A DNA stretch of 64,000 nt from RBC074 sp964470555 (lineage in GTDB: Bacteria > Acidobacteriota > Blastocatellia > RBC074), in contig CAYYDG010000008.1 in NCBI GenBank assembly GCA_964470555.1, positions 124,001 to 188,000 of the forward strand. Reading direction: 5' to 3'. Positions 1 to 8,144 of this stretch are shown here, piece after piece (positions within the stretch are counted from its first letter, which is position 1; the number at the start of each line of letters is the position of its first letter). Below the pieces are notes generated by a model. It worked only from the letters and a program-made list of their open reading frames with translations. It searched no databases and was not told the DNA's origin. The position numbers and the translations under genes were made by a program.

Positions 1-687
1 CTGGCAATAAATGGCCAGCGGTTGGCGCGCTCCGAAACGATGCAGCATGGAGGTCAGTGGCATGATGACAAAACGATCCTGCGAACGACCGAACAGCGAA
101 CCGCGCGGCGCGATGGTTCCGATCACCTGAAACGGTTTGCCCATAATGCTGATGTCCGCGCCGAGCGGATCGGCTTGCCCGAACAAATCCGTTGCGATGT
201 CGGCTCCGAGCAAGCAAACGGCCAGATGATTGTTGTCTTCGGCTTCGGTGTAAAAACGCCCTCTCGCCACCTCAACACGTTCGATGTCGAGCATGCTGGC
301 CGACAATCCGCGAATCTGCACGCTGCCTGTCACAGTGTTGCGCCACTTGATTCGGCCCACCAGATTCGATTCGGCTCCGACTTCGGCGCAATCACGACAA
401 TCACGCCGAACGGCCAGATAGTCGTCATATTCGATTCGCTTCCATTTTGAAGCTTTGATGAAATCGTTGACGTTCAATAACGAGGCGGGAAGCTGAGAGA
501 CCTGGAAGACATCCGGTTGCAGCGTCACCAGGCGTTCGCCAATGTAGGCATTCGCCCCTTCGATCAAGGCTACCATCGCCACCAAAGCGCCGATGCCGAC
601 AACGATTCCAAGCACCGCCAGCGCGGAACGAAGCTTTTGCGCCAACAGCGCGTTGATTGCATTCAACAGGATTTCCTTGCGATCCAT
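1..687 (-). CDS. MacB/FtsX-type ABC transporter permease, N-terminal part (cut by window edge)
   Basis: The frame is open from an ATG at 685-687 (minus strand) to base 1, giving 229 codons without a stop. A GGGAG ribosome-binding site lies 3 bases upstream. The product begins MDRKEILLNAINALLAQKLR and continues with a hydrophobic segment containing LAVLGIVVGIGALVAMVALI at about residues 25-45. After that comes a soluble region with the QIRGLSASMLD, RGRFYTEAED and DRFVIMPLTSM signatures of the MacB periplasmic domain. Proteins of this family form the membrane half of tripartite or lipoprotein/peptide ABC exporters. The C-terminal three transmembrane helices lie outside the window, so the substrate cannot be judged. 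Confidence 0.85.
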   Translation of the reverse strand, partial: MDRKEILLNAINALLAQKLRSALAVLGIVVGIGALVAMVALIEGANAYIGERLVTLQPDVFQVSQLPASLLNVNDFIKASKWKRIEYDDYLAVRRDCRDCAEVGAESNLVGRIKWRNTVTGSVQIRGLSASMLDIERVEVARGRFYTEAEDNNHLAVCLLGADIATDLFGQADPLGADISIMGKPFQVIGTIAPRGSLFGRSQDRFVIMPLTSMLHRFGARQPLAIYCQ

Positions 688-750
688 AACTCCCTCATGA
701 CCAGCCCGACCGCAGCCACCCGAAGCTGCGTCATTATAAGTCAATGAGTT

Positions 751-779
751 TTGGGCGTAAGCGTGATGGCTCGTATAAT
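751..779 (+). promoter_or_regulatory. Sigma-70 promoter of the PhyH gene
   Basis: TTGGGC (751-756) and a perfect TATAAT (774-779) are separated by 17 bp. The expected transcription start falls near 786, only about three bases before the preferred ATG at 789, so the mRNA would be nearly leaderless. This also argues against the upstream in-frame ATG at 744, which lies before the promoter. Confidence 0.6.
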
Positions 780-788
780 GAAATTATT

Positions 789-1583
789 ATGGCGGCTGAA
801 AATTACGAACTGACTACCGATGAAATAAAACAACTCGACGAAATCGGCCTTCTGGTCCTGGAAAACTTCGCTTCGCCGGAATTCGTGGCGGAACTGCGCG
901 CTCGCATCGAGCAGTTGTTTGCCGAATTAGGAGATCGGGCCGGATCGGAATTCAAGCAGGAACCTGACACAGACCGTTTGGCGAATCTGGTCAATTACGG
1001 CGAAGTTTTTGAACGCGCGATTGTTCAGCCGAAATTGTTGGCGGCTGTCGAACACGTGCTGGGCAGCGAATTCAAACTCGGCAGTTTGAACGCTCGTTCG
1101 GCGCGACCGAATACGACGTGGACGCAACCGCTGCATTGCGACACTGGCGCGTTGCCGGATGACGCAGGCAACAAAGTCTGCAACATCGTTTGGATGCTGG
1201 ACGATTTCACGCTGGAAAACGGCCCGACGCGATACGTTCCCGGCACGCACAAAGCAGGGAAGTTGCCGCAGGATGCGCTGGCCGATGCGTCCGCGCCGCA
1301 TCCTGAAGAGCAGTTTTTGACCGGCAAAGCCGGAACGCTGGCCGTGTTCAACGCGCATTTGTGGCACGGCGGAACGGCCAACCGAAGCGACAAACCGCGA
1401 TTGGCGCTGCACAGTTTTTATTGCCGCCGCGACCAGCCTCAACAGCAATATCAAAAGCGTCTTTTGAGCGAGCAGGTTCAACAAAGATTGAGTGAAGAGT
1501 TGCGCTGGCTGCTTGCGCTGGACGATCCGCTGAATGATACACTCAGTTCGCAATTCAGCGGTCGCAGCGGTTTTATGAAGTGA
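789..1583 (+). CDS. Phytanoyl-CoA dioxygenase (PhyH) family 2OG-Fe(II) oxygenase
   Basis: This 264-residue protein has the iron-binding facial triad of the PhyH family: H116 and D118 in the sequence PLHCDTG, and H193 in LWHGGTANRS. R204 in KPRLALHSF is the likely 2-oxoglutarate contact. Family members hydroxylate diverse small molecules in the cytoplasm using 2-oxoglutarate and O2; the substrate here is unknown. The start was set at 789 because a strong promoter lies between this ATG and the alternative at 744, and MAAENYELTTDEIKQL matches the usual start of the fold. There is no clear ribosome-binding site, in keeping with a near-leaderless message. The gene runs away from the MacB-like permease and is followed directly by a perfect inverted repeat. 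Confidence 0.85.
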   Translation: MAAENYELTTDEIKQLDEIGLLVLENFASPEFVAELRARIEQLFAELGDRAGSEFKQEPDTDRLANLVNYGEVFERAIVQPKLLAAVEHVLGSEFKLGSLNARSARPNTTWTQPLHCDTGALPDDAGNKVCNIVWMLDDFTLENGPTRYVPGTHKAGKLPQDALADASAPHPEEQFLTGKAGTLAVFNAHLWHGGTANRSDKPRLALHSFYCRRDQPQQQYQKRLLSEQVQQRLSEELRWLLALDDPLNDTLSSQFSGRSGFMK

Positions 1584-1673
1584 TGTACCGTAGGCTGTCA
1601 GCCTGCGGAAGTTTTGTGTGAATGCCTTTGGGTATACTGATGATTCATCCGCAGGCTGACAGCCTACGGTACA
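1584..1673. repeat. Perfect 26-bp inverted repeat, REP/MITE-like
   Basis: Arms at 1584-1609 and 1648-1673 are exact reverse complements (left arm begins TGTACCGTAGGCTGTCAGCC) and enclose 38 bp. Each arm also contains its own small palindrome, AGGCT-GTC-AGCCT. The element starts on the base after the PhyH stop codon and ends 13 bp before the next start, so it replaces the region where a ribosome-binding site would be expected. There is no T-run, so a simple terminator is less likely than a mobile REP-like element. Confidence 0.8.
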
Positions 1674-1686
1674 ACGACCTGATTTT

Positions 1687-2775
1687 ATGCCGACAACAAC
1701 CGACACTGCGCCGATTCGCCCCGGCGAAGATTTGAACTGGGCGGCGCTCGAAGCTTATCTGCACGAACATCTGCCTTCGCGGTTGGATGGCGAGCCATTC
1801 GATCCCAACGCCAAATTCGAAGTCGAACAATTCCCCGGCGGACATTCCAATCTGACCTATTGCGTACGGTTTGGCGGCCTGGAATTCGTCATGCGGCGGC
1901 CTCCGTTTGGTCCGGTGGCTCCGACGGCGCACGACATGCCGCGTGAATTTCGGTTGCTGGCGGCGATTCATCCGCATTTCAAACTGGCTCCGAAGCCATA
2001 TCTGCTGTGCGAAGACACCGAAGTCATTGGCGCGCCGTTTTACCTGATGGAGCGTCGCCGAGGCATCGTCGTCCGGCAAACCGTTCCTCCGGAAATTGGC
2101 GACGATTTGAAGCTGCGTCACAAAATCAGCGAAAGCCTGGTGGACACCTTGGCCGATTTGCACGCGGTGGATATTCACGCGACGGGGTTGGCAGCGATTG
2201 GAAAGCCAGTTGGTTTCGTCAAACGACAAGTCGAAGGCTGGGCGAATCGCTGGGAACGTTCAAAAACGTCCGAACTCACCGAAATGACCGAAGCGCGCGC
2301 GTGGTTGCTGGAACGATTGCCCGCCGAACCGGCGCAACACACTCTGGTTCACAACGATTACAAATTGGACAACCTGATGCTGGACGCCGCAGACCCTTCG
2401 CGGTTGGTGGCGATTCTGGATTGGGAAATGTGTACGGTGGGCGATCCGCTGATTGATCTGGGGTTGTTGCTTTGTTATTGGCCGCAAGCCGACGATGAAG
2501 AACTCTTTGCGGACAGTTTGCGCAGCGTGACGATGTTGCCCGGCTGGATGACGCGCGCCGAAATCATCAAACGATATGCTGCGCGGTCTGGCCGCGATGT
2601 GTCGAACATAGGCTATTACCACATCTTCGCTGTGTTCAAACTGGCGGTGGTCATCCAGCAGATTTATTATCGCTATCATGTAGGCCAAACGCAGGACAAA
2701 CGCTTCGCCGATTTCGATAAGCGTGTTGCCGCGCTGGCGGCGATGGCTCACAAGATGATTCAGGAGCAAAGATAG
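1687..2775 (+). CDS. APH-fold phosphotransferase (ACAD10/11-type aminoglycoside phosphotransferase family)
   Basis: The 362-residue protein has the kinase-like fold of the APH family. The catalytic loop is VHNDYKLDNLM (H222, D224, N229) and the metal-binding loop is LDWEMCTVGDPLIDLG (D245). The N-lobe shows FPGGHSNLTYCV at 49-60 and VMRRPPFGPVAPTAHDM at 68-84, the latter typical of the subgroup related to the N-terminal domain of ACAD10/ACAD11, which acts on hydroxyacyl-CoA-type substrates. The true substrate is not determined by sequence. The ATG lies 13 bp after an inverted repeat and has no recognisable ribosome-binding site. It probably does not confer drug resistance, since the closest motifs are those of lipid-linked relatives. 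Confidence 0.85.
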   Translation: MPTTTDTAPIRPGEDLNWAALEAYLHEHLPSRLDGEPFDPNAKFEVEQFPGGHSNLTYCVRFGGLEFVMRRPPFGPVAPTAHDMPREFRLLAAIHPHFKLAPKPYLLCEDTEVIGAPFYLMERRRGIVVRQTVPPEIGDDLKLRHKISESLVDTLADLHAVDIHATGLAAIGKPVGFVKRQVEGWANRWERSKTSELTEMTEARAWLLERLPAEPAQHTLVHNDYKLDNLMLDAADPSRLVAILDWEMCTVGDPLIDLGLLLCYWPQADDEELFADSLRSVTMLPGWMTRAEIIKRYAARSGRDVSNIGYYHIFAVFKLAVVIQQIYYRYHVGQTQDKRFADFDKRVAALAAMAHKMIQEQR

Positions 2776-2780
2776 ATCAG

Positions 2781-3221
2781 TTGGATTCAACCGCCACAAA
2801 ACTGCTGCGCGCAATCATCGCCAAATCGTTTGTCGAAGTGGCGTTGGTCTGTGTAGTCGCTTCGTTGGCGGCGTTCACTACCTTCAGCCCGCAGTTGCGT
2901 GGAGCGATTGATGTGGCCGATCAAACGCGCGTTGCCGGTTGGGTGAACGATCCACGATTGCCGGAAACGGCGTTGGAAGTGCAGTTGTTCATTGACGGGA
3001 ACTTCATTGCCAGCCGATTGGCCGATGACCGGCGCGAAGATTTGGTTTCTGCAGGAGCAACCGCTCGACCCAACCACGGATTCAGCTTCGCGCTTGAACC
3101 GTTCAAGCTGCCAACCGGTGAGCATTCTGCTCAAGTCTTTGCCGTGCGCGACGCCACAGGAAACAGCAAAATCCTGTTGCCAGTCACCGCCGAGCCAAAA
3201 AACTTTCAAATCAATCACTGA
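2781..3221 (+). CDS. Small membrane-anchored protein of unknown function
   Basis: The 146-residue frame starts at a TTG five bases after the phosphotransferase stop, which suggests co-transcription. An N-terminal transmembrane helix at about residues 14-35 (VEVALVCVVASLAAFTTF) is followed by a beta-rich domain outside the membrane, with GAIDVADQTRVAGWVNDP and LEVQLFIDGNFIASRLADD. That pattern resembles small domains attached to other acidobacterial envelope proteins, but I do not recognise a named family. Codon use agrees with its neighbours and supports a real gene. The start is uncertain because no ATG is available near the N-terminus. Confidence 0.6.
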   Translation: MDSTATKLLRAIIAKSFVEVALVCVVASLAAFTTFSPQLRGAIDVADQTRVAGWVNDPRLPETALEVQLFIDGNFIASRLADDRREDLVSAGATARPNHGFSFALEPFKLPTGEHSAQVFAVRDATGNSKILLPVTAEPKNFQINH

Positions 3222-3227
3222 AGCGAC

Positions 3228-4130
3228 TTACTGTTTCACCACCTCAATAGGCCAATCCGCGTTGCGGCTCCATTCATCGAACGAACCGTCGTACATTTTG
3301 GCGTCATAGCCCAGCATCTTGGCGACGAAATAGCCAAGACTGGCTTGCTGGCCGATGTGGCAATAAGTGACGATGGTTTTGCCTTTGTCGGCTCCGGCTT
3401 CCTGATACAGCTTGCGCAGCGTCGCCAGGTCTTTCAGCTTCAAATCCGTGTCGCTGACCGCCAGCGTCGGAAACGGCAGATTCTTCGCTCCGGGCAAATG
3501 ACCGGCGCGCGGCATTCCGGCGTTGTCTTTGCCGGAGTAAAAATTCGGCAACCGCGAATCAATGACGGCGACTTTCGGATTCGTCAGGTTGTCTTTCAAC
3601 CAGGCGGCTTCGGCAATCAGCTTCGGATTCGGGCGCGGAGTGAATTTGCCGGGCGCGGGAGTTTTGACTTCAGTGGTCAGCGATTTGCCGAGCTTCGTCC
3701 ATTCGTCCACGCCGCCGTCCAACAAAGAAGTTCTGCCGCCCAAACCCAGATAATCCAGCGTCAGGTACACGCGCGCCGCCGGGGTGATTTGTCTGTTGCT
3801 GAAATAAATGACAATGCGCGAATTGTCCGATACGCCGAATTTTTCAAACGCGGCTTTCAGTTGTTCGACGGGCGGCAATTGCAGAATCAATTTGCCTTCG
3901 CCCGAAGGCGTTGAAAAATCGCCGCGCTGAACGAACTGCGCGCCGGGAATGTGACCTGTGTCATATTCTTTTTTGTCGCCGACGTGCAGCAGCACCAGAT
4001 TTTTGTCGTCAATGTGTTTGGCCAGCCAATCGGCGCTGACCAACATCGGTTCGTCGGCGGCGGTTGCCGAACTCATCGCCAAACCGCCCATCAGAACCAG
4101 CAACGAAATCATCGAGCAAATCTTTTTCAT
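3228..4130 (-). CDS. Periplasmic tandem-rhodanese sulfurtransferase
   Basis: This 300-residue protein starts with a signal peptide ending near ATAADEP (residue 25). It carries two rhodanese domains, about 30-150 and 165-295. The C-terminal domain holds the active-site loop TYCHIGQQAS with catalytic Cys257. In the N-terminal domain the equivalent loop reads IYFSNRQITPA and lacks the cysteine, as is usual for thiosulfate:cyanide and 3-mercaptopyruvate sulfurtransferases. The enzyme moves sulfane sulfur from thiosulfate or mercaptopyruvate to an acceptor. GGGAGAAG lies 6 bases upstream of the ATG. The gene faces murJ divergently and ends tail to tail with the small membrane protein, six bases apart. 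Confidence 0.88.
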   Translation of the reverse strand: MKKICSMISLLVLMGGLAMSSATAADEPMLVSADWLAKHIDDKNLVLLHVGDKKEYDTGHIPGAQFVQRGDFSTPSGEGKLILQLPPVEQLKAAFEKFGVSDNSRIVIYFSNRQITPAARVYLTLDYLGLGGRTSLLDGGVDEWTKLGKSLTTEVKTPAPGKFTPRPNPKLIAEAAWLKDNLTNPKVAVIDSRLPNFYSGKDNAGMPRAGHLPGAKNLPFPTLAVSDTDLKLKDLATLRKLYQEAGADKGKTIVTYCHIGQQASLGYFVAKMLGYDAKMYDGSFDEWSRNADWPIEVVKQ

Positions 4131-4227
4131 AAGTTTTCTTCTCCCGAAAGGTTTTACTGGATTGGAGAATCACGAATCAGTCGGCGGCAACCATACCGCA
4201 ACGCCATAGAGTTTGTCAGGGAAAACA

Positions 4228-4256
4228 TTGCGCGGCCAACAGGGCGAATCTATACT
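4228..4256 (+). promoter_or_regulatory. Sigma-70 promoter of murJ
   Basis: TTGCGC (4228-4233), a 17-bp spacer and TATACT (4251-4256) are followed by a GC-rich stretch. It predicts a leader of about 120 nt before the murJ ATG. The same hexamer pair occurs before the VWA gene at 30318-30345. Confidence 0.55.
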
Positions 4257-4382
4257 TCGCCGCGTCACGCGACAAAGCCCATGTTGGGTATTCACGCAGC
4301 CCAAGAGCTGTTCTTGCCAGGTAAGAAAAAGCAAGAACTCAGTTTGTCACCGCCGCCAAATGAACGCGGTTAAAGCCGAAAA

Positions 4383-6116
4383 ATGAACCAACCCTCTTCT
4401 GACGATCCCGCCGCTACGAATAACTCGCAACCTGCAATCAGCAATCCGCAATCGAAAAGCATCGCTCGTTCTGCCGGAATCGTCAGCATCGCCGTGATGG
4501 GGAGCCGCATTCTGGGTTTGGTGCGCGAACAAGTCTTTGCAGCGTTTTTCGGACCCGGCGTCGCCAACGACGCATTCAACATCGCTTTCCGAATTCCCAA
4601 CCTGTTGCGCGACCTGTTTGCCGAAGGCGCGTTGTCCGCTGCGTTTGTTTCCACCTTTTCCCGAACCTTGACGCAGAAAGGCGAACGCGAAGCCTGGCGG
4701 TTGGCCAATCTGGTCAGCAACGGATTGTTTCTGGTGTTGTCGGCGGTGGTGCTGACGGGAATTGCCTTTGCGCCGCAGATTGTGGATCTGCTGGTCGAAC
4801 CCAGCCGCGAACTGGCCGATCCTGCGCAAGCCAGATTCGCTTACGATTTGACCGTCAAACTGACGCGCATTCTGTTTCCGTTTTTGCTGATGGTGTCGCT
4901 GGCGGCGGTGGCCATGGGGATTTTGAACAGCAAAGACCGATACGGCGTTCCGGCCTCGGCTTCGACGATGTTCAATGTCGGTTCGATCATCGGCGGACTG
5001 TTGTGTGCATATTTGTTCGCGCCGGATTATATCGCCAATGGAGCTTCGGCTTTGTGGCATCAGCACAAATTGCCGCGCGATGATTTCGGCGCAGCGTCGG
5101 CGATTACCGGCATGGCCATCGGCACGCTGGTCGGCGGAATGATGCAGTGGCTGATTCAGGTTCCCAGTCTGCGTTCGGTCGGATTTCGCTGGCAGCCGAT
5201 TTTGAGTTTCCGCGACGAAGGCGTGCGACAGGTCATGCGAATGATGGCTCCGGCAATTATCGGTTCTGCCGCGTTGCAGGTGAATCTGGTCGTCAATACG
5301 ACCTTTGCCACCAGTTTGGGTGAAGGCCGCGTGTCGTGGCTGCAATTCGCCTTTCGATTGATTTATCTGCCGATTGGCCTGTTCGGCGTGGCGATTTCGA
5401 CGGCGACCTTGCCTGTGGCTTCACGCGCGGCAGCGGCGGACAACCTGGACGATTTTCGTCAGACGATTGCCCAGGCCTTGCGGCTGACGTTTTTGCTGAC
5501 CATCCCTTCGGCGGTTGGATTGATTGTGCTCAACAAACCGATCATCGCTCTGATTTACCAACACGGCGGACGTTTCACCGATTACGACACGGCGCAAACA
5601 GGCATTGCGCTGGCTTACAACGCCATAGGCTTGACGGCGTATTCGGCGGTGCGCGTTTTGGCTCCGGCGTTTTTTGCCTTGAAAGACACGCGCGTGCCGA
5701 TGATGGCCAGCCTGTTTTCGATTGTCACGAATTATGTCGTCGCCAAATCCACTGTGGATTATTTCGGACTGGAACATCGCGGATTGGCGCTTTCGATTTC
5801 GGTGGTTTCGATTGTCAACTTTGCCATTCTGTTTGTGTTTATGCGGCGAAAGGTCGGCAAGATCGAAGGCGGCAGGTTGCTTTCAACTTTTGCCAAAGTG
5901 TTGGCTGCGGCTGTGGTGATGGGAGTGGTCTGCTTCCTTGTCAGCCAGCAAATCGAAGCCGCGCTCGGCACAACTCGGTTGATGGCGAGGTTGGTGGACG
6001 TCGTAGGTTCGATTGTGATCGGAATCGGCGTGTTTTATCTGGTGGCGCGTATGTTGAAAGTGGCGGAACTGGATCAAATGTCTCGTGCGTTGAAACGCAG
6101 ATTCGGTTCTCGATAA
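4383..6116 (+). CDS. murJ: Lipid II flippase MurJ (MviN)
   Basis: The 577-residue polytopic protein carries the conserved MurJ start SIARSAGIVSIAVMGSR followed by LGLVREQVFAAFFGPG, DAFNIAFRIPNLLRDLFAEG and ALSAAFVSTFS, then around 14 hydrophobic segments. MurJ flips the peptidoglycan precursor lipid II across the inner membrane and is normally essential. The first 25 residues (rich in N, P, Q, S and A) are not part of the family and are partly encoded by four tandem heptamers at 4427-4454. No good ribosome-binding site precedes the ATG. A start inside the protein cannot be excluded, but no better-placed ATG precedes SIARSAG. Confidence 0.95.
   Translation: MNQPSSDDPAATNNSQPAISNPQSKSIARSAGIVSIAVMGSRILGLVREQVFAAFFGPGVANDAFNIAFRIPNLLRDLFAEGALSAAFVSTFSRTLTQKGEREAWRLANLVSNGLFLVLSAVVLTGIAFAPQIVDLLVEPSRELADPAQARFAYDLTVKLTRILFPFLLMVSLAAVAMGILNSKDRYGVPASASTMFNVGSIIGGLLCAYLFAPDYIANGASALWHQHKLPRDDFGAASAITGMAIGTLVGGMMQWLIQVPSLRSVGFRWQPILSFRDEGVRQVMRMMAPAIIGSAALQVNLVVNTTFATSLGEGRVSWLQFAFRLIYLPIGLFGVAISTATLPVASRAAAADNLDDFRQTIAQALRLTFLLTIPSAVGLIVLNKPIIALIYQHGGRFTDYDTAQTGIALAYNAIGLTAYSAVRVLAPAFFALKDTRVPMMASLFSIVTNYVVAKSTVDYFGLEHRGLALSISVVSIVNFAILFVFMRRKVGKIEGGRLLSTFAKVLAAAVVMGVVCFLVSQQIEAALGTTRLMARLVDVVGSIVIGIGVFYLVARMLKVAELDQMSRALKRRFGSR
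4427..4454 (+). repeat. Four tandem heptamers (GCAATCC family) in the murJ 5' end
   Basis: The array reads GCAACCT, GCAATCA, GCAATCC, GCAATCG. It encodes part of the non-conserved N-terminal tail of MurJ. The same heptamer recurs at 24034-24067 and 45311-45341. No inverted partner is seen close by. Confidence 0.7.
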
Positions 6117-6153
6117 AAAAACCGTGCGACGCTGATCAGCGTCAGCGTCGCAC
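6114..6153 (-). terminator. Intrinsic terminator of the cytochrome c gene
   Basis: A perfect 12-bp stem (6124-6135 with 6142-6153, GTGCGACGCTGA) has a 6-nt loop. Read on the minus strand it is followed by GG and seven T residues, and it lies 10 bp after the cytochrome stop. It sits between two convergent genes; on the plus strand there is no T-run after the stem. Confidence 0.8.
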
Positions 6154-6163
6154 AACATCTTCA

Positions 6164-7171
6164 TCAGTTTCGATCTCCAAATCCGTGACGGCCTTTGCAG
6201 ACTTTGCAGGGCGTCGGAGGTTCAGTGTTGTCCACCTTGTGATTGACGGCGGGGACGGTTTTCAAATAAGCGAAGATGGCTTTCAGATCGTCGTCGGTCA
6301 TCTTGCCGTACAGATTCCACGGCATGGTCACATTCAATTTGCGAGCTTTGACCTGGCCGGTTCGCATCATTTCCAGAAATAGAGTTTCGTCGTAATACGG
6401 AATGCCTGACGGATCGGGCGTGATGTTGGTCGAAGTCACTTCTCCCGGCGGTTCGTTCAGCGTGAATCCGCCCGCCAAAAACATGCCGGGAATCGGCGCG
6501 CCTTTTTCCTGTGGCGTGTGGCAATCGCTGCAACTCGCCAGCGTCAGCAAATGCTCGCCGCGTTTGACCTGAGTCGAAACGTCCGCCTCGGCAACCGGCG
6601 AATCCAATGGTTGCGGCATGGTGTTGACCAGAAAGTTCAGCGGAAAATCCAGCTTCGGTTTTTCCACCAGATTGCCAATCGGCGGCAGCGTTCGCAGATA
6701 CACAACCACAGCGGCCAGGTCTTCGTCCGACATACTCCGATAATTCATATACGGCATGATTGGGAACAGCGCCCGGCCATCGCGGCTGACCCCTTCGCGA
6801 ATGGCGCGCGCCAATTCATCGTCGCTCCAGGCTCCTACGCCTGTTTCCTTGTCCGACGTGATGTTCGGCGCATGCAGCGTCCCCGGCGCTCCATAAAAGA
6901 AAGCCCCAGCGCCTTCGCGGCCTTTAACCGGCGAACCGTCGCCTTTCCAATCGCGGTCGGAATGGCAATGCAAACATCCGGTCACGTTTTCGACCAGATA
7001 CTTGCCGCGTTCCAACCGCGCCGGAGTCCCTTCAAACGTTCGATTGGTCACGGCACGCGCTTTCGGACCGGCAAATGCGCGCCACAATCCAGTGGCAAAC
7101 AAACCGGCGACGATCAGCAGAAAAACTCCCACAAACGTAAATCCAGCAATTTTTTTCAAAGGCAATTTCAT
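6164..7171 (-). CDS. Membrane-anchored diheme c-type cytochrome
   Basis: The 335-residue protein has an uncleaved N-terminal helix or signal sequence (residues 9-30) and two c-type domains. Heme motifs are CLHCH (66-70) and CSDCH (213-217). Likely distal methionines lie in FPIMPYMNYRSMSDEDL and MPWNLYGKMTDDDL. A C-terminal CKVCKGRHG carries a third CxxC without histidine, which appears typical of this alcohol-dehydrogenase-like cytochrome subunit group. It would carry electrons in the periplasm, but no dehydrogenase partner is adjacent. The start at 7171 is chosen over an upstream in-frame ATG because GGGAGAG is placed 4 bases before it and the signal sequence follows at once. Confidence 0.88.
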   Translation of the reverse strand: MKLPLKKIAGFTFVGVFLLIVAGLFATGLWRAFAGPKARAVTNRTFEGTPARLERGKYLVENVTGCLHCHSDRDWKGDGSPVKGREGAGAFFYGAPGTLHAPNITSDKETGVGAWSDDELARAIREGVSRDGRALFPIMPYMNYRSMSDEDLAAVVVYLRTLPPIGNLVEKPKLDFPLNFLVNTMPQPLDSPVAEADVSTQVKRGEHLLTLASCSDCHTPQEKGAPIPGMFLAGGFTLNEPPGEVTSTNITPDPSGIPYYDETLFLEMMRTGQVKARKLNVTMPWNLYGKMTDDDLKAIFAYLKTVPAVNHKVDNTEPPTPCKVCKGRHGFGDRN

Positions 7172-7358
7172 GTTCTCTCCCAAGTCGTGAAATGTAGACC
7201 GCAGAACGAAGTACGTTTTTTTGAGTTGATGTGGTTTTGAAAAAATTCCCGTCGTCTCATTGTTAAAGGTATTTCCATCGCGCAAAGTGAACCTAGACCG
7301 GCTTGGGCGCAGGCTGCTATTCTCAAGGCCACTTTGAATGCTGACAAGGAGAACGTCC

Positions 7359-8141
7359 ATGCCGACAACTTATGAAAACCTGATCGTGGAAATCAGCGCT
7401 CCGCTGGTGCGCATCAAGCTCAATCGCCCCGAACGTCGCAACGCGCTTTCGCTGGCGCTGATGCGCGACCTGGCAGATTGTTTGCGCCAGTTGGGACAGA
7501 CGCGCGAAGTCGGCGTCATAGTGTTGGCGGCGTCAGGCAATGTGTTTTCGTCCGGTCACGATTTGAGCGAAATGCGCGGACGTTCCATCAACGAATATCG
7601 GCAGTTATTCGATGTTTGTGTGGAAATGATGACTTTGGTTCAGCGCGTTCCGCAGCCGGTCATTGCCGAAGTGCAAGGCATGGCGACCGCCGCCGGGTGT
7701 CAGTTGGTGGCGACTTGCGATATGGCAGTGGCCGCAGAAACCGCCAAATTTGCCACGCCCGGAGTTCGCATCGGATTGTTTTGCTCAACGCCGATGGTGG
7801 CGCTGACCAGAGCCGTTGGCCGCAAACGCGCGCTGGAAATGTTGCTGACCGGTACGCCGATTGACGCCGCAACCGCCGCCGATTGGGGACTCATCAATCG
7901 AGTCGTTCCCGCTGCTGAATTGCGCGCGACGACCGAAACGCTTGCCCGCCAAATCGCCGAAGCGAGTTCGATGACCATCGGACTCGGCAAACAGGCGTTT
8001 TATGCGCAAATTGATCTGGATCAGGCGAAGGCTTACGACTACACAAAAGAAGTCATGAGCTTGAACGCCATGGCCGCCGACGCTCAAGAAGGCATTTGCG
8101 CCTTTCTGGAAAAACGAAGTCCGCAGTGGACGGGGGAATGA
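7359..8141 (+). CDS. Enoyl-CoA hydratase/isomerase family protein (ECHDC3-like)
   Basis: The 260-residue crotonase-fold protein shows the oxyanion-hole segments SSGHDLSEM and GMATAAGCQLVATCDMAVA. The following sequence FATPGVRIGLFCSTPMVALTR matches the ECHDC3 subgroup, in which the two catalytic glutamates of classical enoyl-CoA hydratase are not at their usual places. Hydratase activity therefore cannot be assumed, though acyl-CoA binding is likely. The start at 7359 is preceded by AAGGAG at a 7-base distance, making it better than an in-frame ATG at 7338. It diverges from the cytochrome gene and converges on the small secreted protein downstream, with three bases between stop codons. Confidence 0.85.
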   Translation: MPTTYENLIVEISAPLVRIKLNRPERRNALSLALMRDLADCLRQLGQTREVGVIVLAASGNVFSSGHDLSEMRGRSINEYRQLFDVCVEMMTLVQRVPQPVIAEVQGMATAAGCQLVATCDMAVAAETAKFATPGVRIGLFCSTPMVALTRAVGRKRALEMLLTGTPIDAATAADWGLINRVVPAAELRATTETLARQIAEASSMTIGLGKQAFYAQIDLDQAKAYDYTKEVMSLNAMAADAQEGICAFLEKRSPQWTGE

Positions 8142-8144
8142 CGC

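Noticed and set aside
4347..5345. 332-codon minus-strand frame opposite murJ
   Set aside because: Composition is Arg/Gln/His-rich, as is usual for antisense frames of hydrophobic genes; murJ is certain.
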